Source: Flavobacterium sp. LC2016-01 (GTDB taxonomy: Bacteria > Bacteroidota > Bacteroidia > Flavobacteriales > Flavobacteriaceae). From it: a stretch of DNA of 64,000 nucleotides. Position 1 is the first letter of the stretch. Every line of letters starts with the position of its first letter. A program made the position numbers and the translations under genes. Below, piece by piece: positions 50,793 to 60,530 of the stretch. A model generated the notes under the pieces. That model saw only the letters and a list, made by a program, of their open reading frames with translations, did not search any database and was not told the DNA's origin. The DNA lies in contig NZ_WMIC01000013.1 of the NCBI RefSeq assembly GCF_009711135.1, positions 1 to 64,000 of the forward strand, written 5' to 3'.

Positions 50793-53700
50793 ATGAGTTT
50801 CATAAACAGTATTATTAAAGTCTTTGTAGGTGATAAATCACAAAAAGATGTCAAAGCTTTACAACCTTACTTAAACAAAATTAAAACATTCGAAACCAGC
50901 CTAATGAGTTTGTCTCACGACGAATTAAGAGCTAGAACCGTTTATTTTAAAGACAGAATAAAAGAAGCCAGAGCTGACAAAGATGCTAAAATTGCTGCGC
51001 TTAAAGCGGAAGTAGAAAACATCGAAGACATCGACAAAAGAGAAGATCTTTATGATGCTATAGATGCTCTTGAAAAAGAAGCTTATGAAATCTCTGAAAA
51101 AACTTTATTGGAAATTCTTCCAGAAGCGTTTTCTGTAGTAAAAGAAACAGCGCGCCGTTTTAAAGAAAACTCTTTTATCGAAGTTACTGCAACTCCAAGA
51201 GACCGTGAATTTTCTGCAACAAAACCGTACATTACTATTGACGGAGAAAAATCTGTTTGGGCTAACAAATGGAATGCTGCCGGAAAAGATATTACTTGGG
51301 ACATGATTCACTATGATGTTCAGTTAATTGGCGGAATGGTATTGCACGAAGGTAAAGTTGCCGAAATGCAGACTGGGGAAGGTAAAACTTTGGTTGCTAC
51401 TCTTCCACTTTACTTAAATGCTTTGACTGGAAATGGAGTTCACTTAGTAACGGTGAATGACTACTTAGCAAAACGTGACAGCACATGGAAAGCGCCATTA
51501 TTCGAATTCCACGGTTTATCTGTTGACTGTATCGACAATCACCAGCCAAGTACAGAACAAAGAAAAAAAGCATACGATGCTGATATCACTTACGGAACCA
51601 ACAACGAATTTGGTTTTGACTACTTAAGAGATAACATGGCACACTCGCCAAGCGATTTAGTTCAAAGAAAACACAATTATGCAATTGTCGATGAGGTCGA
51701 TTCTGTATTAATTGATGATGCTAGAACACCGCTTATTATTTCAGGACCAGTTCCTCAGGGAGATCGTCATGAGTTTAATGAATTGAAACCAAAAATCGAA
51801 AACTTAGTTGCACAACAACGTCAGTTAGCAAATGGTTTCTTGGCAGAAGCTAAAAAATTAATCAAAGAAGGAAATACTAAAGAAGGCGGATTCTTATTAT
51901 TAAGAGCTTACAGAAGTTTACCTAAAAATAAAGCATTAATTAAATTTTTGAGTGAAGAAGGAATTAAACAATTACTTCAAAAAACCGAAAATCATTACAT
52001 GCAGGATAACAATCGCGAAATGCATAAAGTGGATGAAGCTTTGTATTTTGTGATTGAAGAAAAAAACAATCAGGTAGAATTGACAGATAATGGTATCCAA
52101 TATCTTTCAGGAGATACTGATGCAGATTTCTTCGTTTTACCAGACATCGGAACAGAAATCGCTGCAATCGAAAAACAAAAGTTAGACAAAGACGCTGAAG
52201 CGGAAGCTAAAGAAAGATTATTCCAAGATTTTGGAGTAAAAAGCGAACGTATTCACACTTTGACGCAGCTTTTAAAAGCGTATGCTCTTTTTGAAAAAGA
52301 TGTAGAATACGTTATCATGGACAACAAAATTATGATTGTCGATGAGCAGACAGGTCGTATCATGGACGGACGTCGTTATTCTGACGGTCTTCACCAAGCG
52401 ATCGAAGCGAAAGAAAACGTAAAAATCGAGGCCGCTACACAAACTTTTGCTACAGTTACATTACAGAATTATTTCAGAATGTACAGCAAGTTAGGTGGTA
52501 TGACTGGTACAGCGGTTACAGAAGCTGGCGAGTTATGGCAGATTTACAAATTAGATGTTGTTGAAATTCCAACTAACCGTGGCATTTCAAGAATTGACAA
52601 AGAAGATTATATCTATAAAACTACACGTGAGAAATTCAATGCTGTTATTGAAGACGTTACTGAATTATCACAAGCTGGAAGACCCGTATTAATTGGAACA
52701 ACTTCTGTAGAGATTTCAGAATTATTAAGCCGTATGCTTAAAATGAGAGGAATCACGCACAACGTATTGAATGCTAAAATGCACAAGCAAGAGGCACAAA
52801 TCGTTGAAGAAGCTGGTAAAGCTGGAGTTGTAACAATTGCAACAAACATGGCTGGTCGTGGTACCGATATTAAATTATCTCCAGAGGTTAAAGCTGCGGG
52901 AGGTTTAGCAATCGTGGGTACAGAACGTCATGATTCACGTCGTGTTGACAGACAGTTACGTGGTCGTTCTGGTCGTCAGGGAGATCCAGGAAGTTCTCAA
53001 TTCTATGTTTCTCTTGAAGATAACTTAATGCGTTTATTCGGTTCTGAAAGAGTTGCGAAAGTGATGGACAGAATGGGATTACAGGAAGGTGAAGTTATTC
53101 AGCATTCTATGATGACTAAATCTATCGAACGTGCTCAGAAAAAAGTAGAAGAAAACAACTTTGGTGTTCGTAAACGTTTATTAGAATATGATGACGTTAT
53201 GAACTCACAGCGTGAAGTAGTTTACAAACGCCGTCGTCACGCATTATTTGGTGAGCGTTTGAAACTGGATATTGCTAATATGCTTTATGATACTTGCGAA
53301 TTAATCGTAAGCAATACTAAATTAACCAATGACTTTAAAGGATTTGAATTTGATTTAATTCGTTATTTCGGAATCACTTCTCCAATTTTGGAAGCCGATT
53401 TTGTAAAATTAACTGATATTGAAGTTACAGGAAAAGTATATAAAGAAGCTTTAGCATTCTATACTGAAAAAACAGAAAGAAGCGCAAGAGAAGCTTTCCC
53501 AATTATTAGAGGAGTTTATGAAGAGCCAAACAATCATTTTGAAAGAATCGTTGTTCCTTTTACAGACGGAATCAAAACTTTGAATGTTGTAACAGATTTG
53601 AAAAAAGCATATGATAGCCAAGGTGCTCAATTAATCGCTGATTTCGAGAAAAACATTACACTTTCTATTGTTGATGAAGCTTGGAAAAAACACTTACGCA

Positions 53701-54137
53701 AAATGGACGAATTGAAACAATCTGTTCAATTAGCTGTTCACGAACAAAAAGATCCATTGCTTATCTACAAATTAGAAGCTTTCAACTTGTTTAGAGGAAT
53801 GTTAGACAACGTTAATAAAGAGGTTATTTCATTCTTGTTCAAAGGTGATTTACCAGCTCAAAACGTTACTTCTGAAATTCACGAAGCTAGAGAAGTTCGT
53901 CAGCAAGAAAATTTTCAATTAAGCAAAGACGAAATTCCTAACAGCGAAAGTATGAACCGTGAAGCTGGAGAAACACAACAGCGTCAGGTTACAGAAACTA
54001 TTGTGAGAGATATGCCAAAAATCAACAGAAATGATACAGTTACTGTTCAAGAAGTTGCAACTGGCAAAACGGAAGAAATGAAATTCAAAAAAGCAGAAAC
54101 TTTATTAGCTTCTGGAGCTTGGGTTTTAGTTAAATAA
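50793..54137 (+). CDS. secA: Preprotein translocase ATPase SecA
   Basis: A 1114-residue SecA, long as usual for Bacteroidota. Walker A is MQTGEGKT (residues about 190-197), Walker B VDEVDSVLIDDARTPL, and the motif VI region DRQLRGRSGRQGDPGSSQFYVSLEDNLMRLFGS. The extra length is mostly an insertion of about 110 residues near 340-450. The chain ends with ETLLASGAWVLVK and has no C-terminal zinc-binding cysteines. SecA powers export through SecYEG and so serves all signal-peptide proteins in this window. Confidence 0.97.
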   Translation: MSFINSIIKVFVGDKSQKDVKALQPYLNKIKTFETSLMSLSHDELRARTVYFKDRIKEARADKDAKIAALKAEVENIEDIDKREDLYDAIDALEKEAYEISEKTLLEILPEAFSVVKETARRFKENSFIEVTATPRDREFSATKPYITIDGEKSVWANKWNAAGKDITWDMIHYDVQLIGGMVLHEGKVAEMQTGEGKTLVATLPLYLNALTGNGVHLVTVNDYLAKRDSTWKAPLFEFHGLSVDCIDNHQPSTEQRKKAYDADITYGTNNEFGFDYLRDNMAHSPSDLVQRKHNYAIVDEVDSVLIDDARTPLIISGPVPQGDRHEFNELKPKIENLVAQQRQLANGFLAEAKKLIKEGNTKEGGFLLLRAYRSLPKNKALIKFLSEEGIKQLLQKTENHYMQDNNREMHKVDEALYFVIEEKNNQVELTDNGIQYLSGDTDADFFVLPDIGTEIAAIEKQKLDKDAEAEAKERLFQDFGVKSERIHTLTQLLKAYALFEKDVEYVIMDNKIMIVDEQTGRIMDGRRYSDGLHQAIEAKENVKIEAATQTFATVTLQNYFRMYSKLGGMTGTAVTEAGELWQIYKLDVVEIPTNRGISRIDKEDYIYKTTREKFNAVIEDVTELSQAGRPVLIGTTSVEISELLSRMLKMRGITHNVLNAKMHKQEAQIVEEAGKAGVVTIATNMAGRGTDIKLSPEVKAAGGLAIVGTERHDSRRVDRQLRGRSGRQGDPGSSQFYVSLEDNLMRLFGSERVAKVMDRMGLQEGEVIQHSMMTKSIERAQKKVEENNFGVRKRLLEYDDVMNSQREVVYKRRRHALFGERLKLDIANMLYDTCELIVSNTKLTNDFKGFEFDLIRYFGITSPILEADFVKLTDIEVTGKVYKEALAFYTEKTERSAREAFPIIRGVYEEPNNHFERIVVPFTDGIKTLNVVTDLKKAYDSQGAQLIADFEKNITLSIVDEAWKKHLRKMDELKQSVQLAVHEQKDPLLIYKLEAFNLFRGMLDNVNKEVISFLFKGDLPAQNVTSEIHEAREVRQQENFQLSKDEIPNSESMNREAGETQQRQVTETIVRDMPKINRNDTVTVQEVATGKTEEMKFKKAETLLASGAWVLVK

Positions 54138-54150
54138 TTTTTTTTTAGTA

Positions 54151-54285
54151 TTCAGTCGCAATCTCAGTTTTCAGACTAATACTCAAATTACATATCAAAC
54201 CCGACAGGTTTTTAAAACCTGTCGGGTTTATTTATTTAAAAAAGTTTCTAGTTTCGCATTGAGACTGAAAACTGAGACTGAGGCT
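54151..54285. repeat. Repeat block after secA with terminator
   Basis: The central palindrome AAACCCGACAGGTTT/AAACCTGTCGGGTTT (54197-54211, 54215-54229) is followed by a T-rich stretch and can end secA transcription. Outer arms CTCAGTTTTCAGACT (54163-54177) and the inverted AGACTGAAAACTGAG (54262-54276) differ by one base. The right arm shares 23 bp with the methyltransferase gene (46989-47011). Confidence 0.65.
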
Positions 54286-54308
54286 AAAAAAAGACTTTTT
54301 TATACAAA

Positions 54309-54755
54309 ATGACAAAAATCGTTCTTGTAAATAATATTTATAATGTATTTTTGCTCTCGAAAACAACGAAACACATTTTGAAACGACTTTTCGTCATATT
54401 TCTTTCCTGCATGCTATTAGTACCTTCTTTTGGCAGTTTCTTTGTTTATACCTCATTCAAATTAAATCAGGAAGAAATCTCGAAAACAATTTGTGTGCAG
54501 CGTAAAATGGTTTTCAACACCTGTAACGGCCGTTGTGAACTTCAAAAAAGCTTAAAAAAATACGCTGACAACGAAAAAAGAATGCAAAACAATCTGAAAG
54601 AAAAAGCAGAAGTTATTTACATTCAGGCTTCTATTTCAAATAATTTCAAATTAACAGCACTTATCGAATCAGAAGCAAAAAACTTCGCTTCTTTTAATAA
54701 AAAACCTATTGGAATAGCAAATTCCACTTTTCACCCTCCATCCTATTTTATATAA
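54309..54755 (+). CDS. Small membrane-anchored cysteine-containing protein
   Basis: A 148-residue protein with one N-terminal hydrophobic helix (VIFLSCMLLVPSFGSFFVY) and a periplasmic tail. Cys in ISKTICVQRKM and NTCNGRCELQKSL could bind metal. I do not know the family. It lies directly upstream of a TonB-dependent receptor and a PepSY protein on the same strand, so a role in the same metal-linked process is likely. The first ATG at 54309 gives 28 residues before the helix; a later start is possible. Confidence 0.6.
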   Translation: MTKIVLVNNIYNVFLLSKTTKHILKRLFVIFLSCMLLVPSFGSFFVYTSFKLNQEEISKTICVQRKMVFNTCNGRCELQKSLKKYADNEKRMQNNLKEKAEVIYIQASISNNFKLTALIESEAKNFASFNKKPIGIANSTFHPPSYFI

Positions 54756-54849
54756 ATTTTTAAACTCGCTTTTCAGCAAAAACTGAAAGCTTTTTCTGTG
54801 GCCTCAAGCCAAAGAATATCGGTTACTTTTAAAATTTATATAATTTAAA

Positions 54850-57009
54850 ATGAAAAAAATATACTTTACCCTATTGATTATAGGGCAATGTGTTTTTGCG
54901 CAAAACAAAACAGAGCAAGACACAACAAAATCACAAGAGCTTGAAAACGTTTTTATAACTGCCAATCGTACAGCAACTTTAAGAAAAGAAACGCCCGTTG
55001 CCATAAGCAAACTAAATGCAAAAACGATTAACGAAACCAAAGCAACTGCGGTTTACGAAATCATAAACAAAACTCCTGGCGTTTTGATGGTAAATTTAGG
55101 AAACGAACAGCATATGATGTCTATTCGCCAGCCTATGACAACAAATGCTTACTATTTATATTTGGAAGACGGATTGCCAATTCGCCCTATGGGAATTTTT
55201 AATCATAATGCATTATTGGAAATAAACCAATACAATCTGCAGAGTATTGAAGTGGTTAAAGGTCCTGTTTCTTCATTATACGGGCCTGAAGCTGTTGGCG
55301 GTACTATTAATTTGATTTCGCTGAAACCACCCGTTGATCCAGAATTTAAATTTGGAATTCAGGCTGATAATTATGGCTACAGAAGATTTCAGGCTGCCGG
55401 CGGCGCAACAATCGGAAAAGTAGGATTTCATATTGCAGGGATTTCAAGTCTGCAGGAAAATGGATGGATGACCTATTCTGATTATAACAAAGACAATCTG
55501 AATGCAAGAATTGATTACCAAATCTCACCTTCTACCCGATTGATCAGCAACACGATGTACGGAAAATATTATTCGGATATGAGCGGTTCAGTAAATGAAA
55601 ACGATTTTAACAACAGAACTTACAAAAGCACTTCTGATTTTACCTATAGAAAATCCGATGCTTTACGGACACGACTGACGCTGGAACATGACTGGAATAA
55701 TACTTCAAGCAGTTATATCACGGCTTATCTTCGCGATAATAAATTAGGCCAAAATCCCTCATACGGAATTAAATGGAGTCCAACAGTGAATCCGACCACA
55801 GCTAAAGGCGAAGTAAATTCAAATAATTTCAAAAGCTACGGCGCGATTGGACAGCATACTCAAAAATTTGATTTTCTGAATACCAAAATTGTTGCCGGCG
55901 CTTTATACGATTATTCTCCTGTAACGTATTGGTCGTATGTAATTGATTTAAAAGCCAATTTAAATCCGGGAGATCCAGGAAAACAAACTGTCAATTCGTA
56001 TGAAATTATTGCCGAGCATCCAGATTCTAAATTGGCAGATTATACAGCCGATATTTTTAATACGGCCGGTTATGCGCAAATCAGTTTTAATCCAATCGAA
56101 AAATTAATTATTACGCTTGGCGGTCGTTACGACAATATGAAAGTGAATTATAACAATGCTATTGATCTTTCGTCTGGAAGCAAAATGTATGACAAAGCAA
56201 CTTTTAAAGCTGGAGCAAATTACAATCCAACAGCATTTGCAGGATTTTATGGGAATTATTCTCAAGGTTTTGCACCTCCAGGAATTACTTCAATTTTTAG
56301 AGCTAAACCAGGAACCGGAGGAACAACAGGTGTTCCAGCCGAATTTTATTACAACCTAAAACCAGCTGATTTTGACAACTATGAAATTGGCGGATGGCTG
56401 TCATTTTTAGAAAACAAACTGAATTTTGATTATGCTTTCTATTACATGGAAGGCAAAAATGAGTTATTAAACATAAAACTGCCAGATAATTCAACAGATT
56501 ATCGTTCGGCTGGAGAAACGCGCCACAAAGGAATTGAGTTTGGAGGTTCATACAGACCATCAAAGCAATTCAACATTCGCCTAGGCGGAACTTATGCACA
56601 GCATACTTACATTGATTTCAAACTTTCCGACAAACCATCAGATCCTATTCAGGATTTGAATGGAAAAGAAATGCCGTCAGCGCCAAAATGGTCAGGAAAT
56701 TCAGAAGTAAGTTATTACCCAAACTGGCTTCCAAATTTAAGAACATCTTTAGAATGGCAGCTGGTAGGCAGTTATTACCAAGATCAGATTAATACGGTAA
56801 AATATGACGGTTACAATATATTCAATGCCAGAATTGGTTACCAATGGAAAAAAATTGAGGTTTACGGAAATGTATTGAATCTTACCGATAAATTATATGC
56901 CTATAATGTTTCAAGAACCAATTCCGCAGATGCACAGCCCACTTATACGGCAGCAGCGCCGAGAACTTTTGTATTTGGAATCCAATATAATTTTTCATTA
57001 AAAAAATAA
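54850..57009 (+). CDS. TonB-dependent outer membrane receptor
   Basis: A 719-residue receptor with signal peptide (LLIIGQCVFAQ), TonB-box-like ELENVFITANR, plug domain (IINKTPGVLMVN, LQSIEVVKGPVSSLYGPEAVGGTINLISLK) and a 22-strand barrel ending with VFGIQYNFSLKK. No SusC-type carboxypeptidase-like N-domain is present, so it is a siderophore/metal or cofactor receptor rather than SusC. No SusD gene follows. It lies 94 bp after the Cys-rich protein gene and 91 bp before the PepSY gene. Confidence 0.93.
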   Translation: MKKIYFTLLIIGQCVFAQNKTEQDTTKSQELENVFITANRTATLRKETPVAISKLNAKTINETKATAVYEIINKTPGVLMVNLGNEQHMMSIRQPMTTNAYYLYLEDGLPIRPMGIFNHNALLEINQYNLQSIEVVKGPVSSLYGPEAVGGTINLISLKPPVDPEFKFGIQADNYGYRRFQAAGGATIGKVGFHIAGISSLQENGWMTYSDYNKDNLNARIDYQISPSTRLISNTMYGKYYSDMSGSVNENDFNNRTYKSTSDFTYRKSDALRTRLTLEHDWNNTSSSYITAYLRDNKLGQNPSYGIKWSPTVNPTTAKGEVNSNNFKSYGAIGQHTQKFDFLNTKIVAGALYDYSPVTYWSYVIDLKANLNPGDPGKQTVNSYEIIAEHPDSKLADYTADIFNTAGYAQISFNPIEKLIITLGGRYDNMKVNYNNAIDLSSGSKMYDKATFKAGANYNPTAFAGFYGNYSQGFAPPGITSIFRAKPGTGGTTGVPAEFYYNLKPADFDNYEIGGWLSFLENKLNFDYAFYYMEGKNELLNIKLPDNSTDYRSAGETRHKGIEFGGSYRPSKQFNIRLGGTYAQHTYIDFKLSDKPSDPIQDLNGKEMPSAPKWSGNSEVSYYPNWLPNLRTSLEWQLVGSYYQDQINTVKYDGYNIFNARIGYQWKKIEVYGNVLNLTDKLYAYNVSRTNSADAQPTYTAAAPRTFVFGIQYNFSLKK

Positions 57010-57014
57010 TATTT

Positions 57015-57083
57015 AGCCACAGATTTTAAGGATTAAAAAGATTCCTTAATGATGAAAATCCGTTTAATCTGTGAAATCTGTGG
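57015..57083. repeat. GCCACAGATT palindrome
   Basis: GCCACAGATTTTAAGGATTA near 57015 is inverted as AATCTGTGGC near 57074-57083, with an ATCC-rich loop. It lies between the receptor and PepSY genes and may act as a terminator. A GTG in the right arm (57071) is not the PepSY start. Confidence 0.5.
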
Positions 57084-57100
57084 CAAAAAAAAAGGAACTA

Positions 57101-58699
57101 ATGAGTAAAGAAACAAACAAAAAATCTTCGAAGAAGAAAGATTCTAAAATCGTAAAAAAAATCAAACAGCACATGTACAAATGGCATCGTGTTATTGGAT
57201 TAATTACGATTATTCCTGTAATTTTTTGGACATTCTCTGGTTTAATGCATCCGTTTATGGCGCATTTTTTCAAACCAGAAATTGCGCATGACAAGATCGA
57301 ACAGCAAATTATTGACAAAAGCCAGTTGCATTATTCTATTCAGGAAGTTTTGCTGAAAAACGAAATATCGCAATTCAAAAATTTCAGAATTGTAACTTTC
57401 AATAATGCTACTTATTATCAGGTAAAAACAATTCTGGGCGAACTTTGGTATTATAATGCTTCAACTGCCAAAAAGCTGGAAAACGGAGATCAAAAATATG
57501 CCGAGTGGCTTTCACGTTATTTTTTAGATGACCAAAAAAGCGCTGTAAAAAACAGTGAAATTTTAACCGAATTTACTTCGCAATATAAATATGTAAATCG
57601 GTATTTGCCGGTTTACAAATTAAGTTTTGACCGTCCTGACGCCATGCAGGTTTATGTAGAAACTTCATCGAGCAAATTGGCAACTTACAATCCAACTTCT
57701 CGACAATTTTTCATCTGGTTTTTTGATACATTCCACAATTGGTCGTTTATAGATGCGATCAGCAATAACAGTGTCCGAATTATTACGATGATTTTTCTGT
57801 TATCTATTATTGGATTTTCAGCCTTGAGCGGTATTTTAATCTATGGTTTGCTTTGGAAACAATTCAAAAAAACGGATAGTGTAGCGCCAAAAAAAGGTTT
57901 GAGAAAATACCACCGCCAAATTGGAATCTGGGTTTCACTTTTCACGCTGACTTTTGCTTTTAGCGGTGCTTATCATGCGACGACAAAATGGGCGCCATAT
58001 ACTTTATCGCAAATGATTTACGAACCAACATTTGAAACAAAAGAAATTCCACTGGCAAATAACAATCTTAATTTAGACTGGAGCCGTTTTCAAAACAGCA
58101 GTCTTATCACTCTAAATGATTCTATTTATTATCGTTGTCAATTAACTGAAAAAGAAACAAAAAGGTTCAAAAAACCAAAATCAGATTCTAAATGGAATAA
58201 AAAAGAAGATCCAAAATCTGAAGTAATTTATATCAACGCAGCCACAAATCAAATTGCACCAAATATGGATCTAGAATATGCTGAATTTTTAGCATATTAT
58301 TTTACCGATGGAGCGCCAAAAGCATCTTGTTGTGAAATGGTTGATACTTCTGAAGATGATTCTCAGCCTTCCTTGGAAAATGTAAAATTGTTAGAATCAA
58401 AAGTATTAACCGATTTTGAAAGCAGAGAATATGGTTTTGTAAACAAAAGGCTTCCGGTCGTAAAATTAGCTTATGACACACCCGAAAAAACAACTTATTT
58501 TATTGAGACTTCAACCTCAAGACTGGCCGCAGTTATCAATAATTCAGATAAAGTTGAAGGTTATTCTTTTGCTATTTTACATAAATTTTTATTTATGGAT
58601 TGGGCTGGGAAAAACATTCGGGATTTAGCGACTGTTTTAGCTGCGCTTTCAATTTTAATCGTGAGTATTTTAGGTTTTATTCTTTTTCTGAAAAAATAA
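57101..58699 (+). CDS. PepSY-associated TM protein (iron reductase-like)
   Basis: A 532-residue membrane protein from ATG 57101. TM near the start with HRVIGLITIIPVIFWTFSGL (PepSY_TM), further TMs at LLSIIGFSALSGILIYGLL, YHRQIGIWVSLFTLTFAFSG and AALSILIVSILGFILFL. Two PepSY-like periplasmic parts face outward. Such proteins sit beside TonB receptors in Bacteroidota and are thought to reduce ferric or cupric complexes. A short SCCEM segment (Cys-Cys) is seen in the second periplasmic part and could bind metal. Confidence 0.87.
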   Translation: MSKETNKKSSKKKDSKIVKKIKQHMYKWHRVIGLITIIPVIFWTFSGLMHPFMAHFFKPEIAHDKIEQQIIDKSQLHYSIQEVLLKNEISQFKNFRIVTFNNATYYQVKTILGELWYYNASTAKKLENGDQKYAEWLSRYFLDDQKSAVKNSEILTEFTSQYKYVNRYLPVYKLSFDRPDAMQVYVETSSSKLATYNPTSRQFFIWFFDTFHNWSFIDAISNNSVRIITMIFLLSIIGFSALSGILIYGLLWKQFKKTDSVAPKKGLRKYHRQIGIWVSLFTLTFAFSGAYHATTKWAPYTLSQMIYEPTFETKEIPLANNNLNLDWSRFQNSSLITLNDSIYYRCQLTEKETKRFKKPKSDSKWNKKEDPKSEVIYINAATNQIAPNMDLEYAEFLAYYFTDGAPKASCCEMVDTSEDDSQPSLENVKLLESKVLTDFESREYGFVNKRLPVVKLAYDTPEKTTYFIETSTSRLAAVINNSDKVEGYSFAILHKFLFMDWAGKNIRDLATVLAALSILIVSILGFILFLKK

Positions 58700-58801
58700 A
58701 AAAGATGCTAAGATTCTGAGCTACTAAGATTCTAAGAAAAGAAACTTAATAACTCAGAATCTTTTTCTAAATTTGATCATCAAATAATCTTAAAAATAAA
58801 G

Positions 58802-59437
58802 TTGAGAAAATATTTAAAGCTTTCGTTGCCTTTCTTAATGACATTGTGCTTTAGCTATTTTTTCATTTTAATGATCAAAATTACCTTTCAATACATCCCA
58901 TTCAGGAATGATGTCGCTTTTCTTCAAATAAAACAGACGGAGGTTACCGAAATCCCTTTTTACACTACTTTCTTTTACATACATGTGTATTCGGCCATCT
59001 TTGTTTTACTTGCCGGATTTACTCAGTTTAATTCAGTATTACTAAACAAGAAACCTGTTGTTCATAGAAACATAGGCAAACTGTATGTGTTTATTATACT
59101 GTTTTTAAGTGCTCCCTCGGGTTTATTTATTGGCATTTTTGCAAATGGCGGTTTTTATTCAAAAATATCTTTTGTCACTTTATCAATCTTATGGTTTTAC
59201 TTTACGCTGAAAGGTTTTTCAACCATTAAAAACAAAAACATCAAACTTCACAAGGCTTTTATGCTTCGAAGTTTTGCTTTAACATTTTCAGCTATAACCT
59301 TACGTTTTTGGAAGGTTTTTCTTGTATATTTGTTTCAACCTTCACCAATGGATGTTTATCAAATAATAGCTTGGCTCGGGTGGGTTCCTAATTTATTAAT
59401 CGCTGAATATTATCTCTATAATCAATCCAAAAAATGA
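58802..59437 (+). CDS. DUF2306 membrane protein
   Basis: A 211-residue protein with about six TM helices. DUF2306 features include FYIHVYSAIFVLLAGFTQF, VVHRNIGKLYVFIILFLSAPSG and LHKAFMLRSFALTFSAITLR, with conserved histidines that might bind heme. The start is TTG at 58802; no ATG is better placed, since the next, at about residue 13, would cut the first TM. Its stop overlaps the next gene by 4 bp. Confidence 0.75.
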   Translation: MRKYLKLSLPFLMTLCFSYFFILMIKITFQYIPFRNDVAFLQIKQTEVTEIPFYTTFFYIHVYSAIFVLLAGFTQFNSVLLNKKPVVHRNIGKLYVFIILFLSAPSGLFIGIFANGGFYSKISFVTLSILWFYFTLKGFSTIKNKNIKLHKAFMLRSFALTFSAITLRFWKVFLVYLFQPSPMDVYQIIAWLGWVPNLLIAEYYLYNQSKK

Positions 59438-60354
59438 AAAACCTTCTTTATTTATTTGTTGCCATTTTATTATTTTCATGTAATTCTAAAGAAAAAAAAG
59501 ACACTAAAAAACCTCATCTTTTAGCAGAAAACAAAGAAATAAGAACCTATTTATATGGTTCTTATGTAGGAACTTTTTTGATTGAAGAGCGAGATACTAC
59601 AAGACCTGTTGTCGAGTATGCAAACACAATTAATATTTTAATTAAAAAAATTACCGAATCAGAAGTAATTGGTCAAAGAATTATTGATGGAAAAAGCAAA
59701 ACTATAAAAGGTCAAATGACCAAAACAGGAAATACATTTTATTTTACACTTAAAGAATATGGAGATTCTAAAAATGATGGCGTCTTTAATTTTGAAATCC
59801 AAAAAGATACTTTACTGGTAGGAACTTGGACAGCCAATGACCCAACAAGAGAAGTAACTAAAAGGAAATTCACGCTTGCTAAAAGAGAATTTAAATATGA
59901 CCCGAATTTCATGCTTCCTGAAGACGATGTGTATGTTGATTATGTAAATCCTAAAAAAGTGGAAGAACAAGAGCAAACGGAAGAACAATCACAGGATGAA
60001 ATTGAAAAAGATTCGATAAATGAAGAAGACGAATATGAGTCCAGTTCTGAGCTTTTCAGAGCTGCATCAAGTGCTATTTTAACGATCAATTCTTCAACAA
60101 CCAAATTAGAAGAAAGTCAATTAAAGAATTTAAAGAAACTGGATTTAGAAATTCTGAGAAATACCATTTTTGCCCGACATGGTTATGCTTTCAAATCGAG
60201 CACGATTCGTCAATTTTTCGAATATGTACCATGGTATGTTCCTATTTCAGAAAATGTCAACAATCAATTAACCGAAACTGAAACGCAAAATATCGCATTA
60301 TTAAAACGCTTTGAAAAATACGCCACAGATAATTATGATACTTTTGGAAGATAA
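59434..60354 (+). CDS. YARHG-domain lipoprotein
   Basis: A 306-residue lipoprotein (lipobox LLFSC, Cys16). An N-terminal beta part is followed by an acidic linker (EEQEQTEEQSQDEIEKDS) and a C-terminal YARHG domain with LEILRNTIFARHGYAFKSS and FFEYVPWYVP. YARHG domains are extracellular modules of unknown role, perhaps binding peptidoglycan or polysaccharide. The ATG overlaps the DUF2306 stop (ATGA), so the two are translationally coupled. Confidence 0.88.
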   Translation: MKNLLYLFVAILLFSCNSKEKKDTKKPHLLAENKEIRTYLYGSYVGTFLIEERDTTRPVVEYANTINILIKKITESEVIGQRIIDGKSKTIKGQMTKTGNTFYFTLKEYGDSKNDGVFNFEIQKDTLLVGTWTANDPTREVTKRKFTLAKREFKYDPNFMLPEDDVYVDYVNPKKVEEQEQTEEQSQDEIEKDSINEEDEYESSSELFRAASSAILTINSSTTKLEESQLKNLKKLDLEILRNTIFARHGYAFKSSTIRQFFEYVPWYVPISENVNNQLTETETQNIALLKRFEKYATDNYDTFGR

Positions 60355-60360
60355 TTTTAG

Positions 60361-60520
60361 AAAAAATTCTAAGATACTAAGATGCTAAGTTTCTTTGAAG
60401 CTAAGCATCTTTAAAAAAACCTCAGCTAGACCCACTGTAGTGTTTCTAGCTGAGGTTTTTCTATAAAACAATATTTTGAGAAATCTTAGAATCTTAGGAA
60501 CTCAGAACCTTAGAAACTTA
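60361..60520. repeat. TCTAAG palindromic element with central terminator
   Basis: The terminator (60415-60430 with 60445-60460, core CTCAGCTAGA, 16-bp arms, loop CCCACTGTAGTGTT) is flanked by inverted TTCTAAGATACTAAGATGCTAAG and CTTAGAATCTTAGGAACTCAG-like tracts. It separates convergent genes. Like 9266-9421 and 16634-16705 it is built from TCTAAG units. Confidence 0.65.
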
Positions 60521-60530
60521 AAAAAAACCT

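Noticed and set aside
57071..58699. GTG start at 57071 for the PepSY protein
   Set aside because: The GTG lies in the GCCACAGATT palindrome; ATG 57101 follows it.
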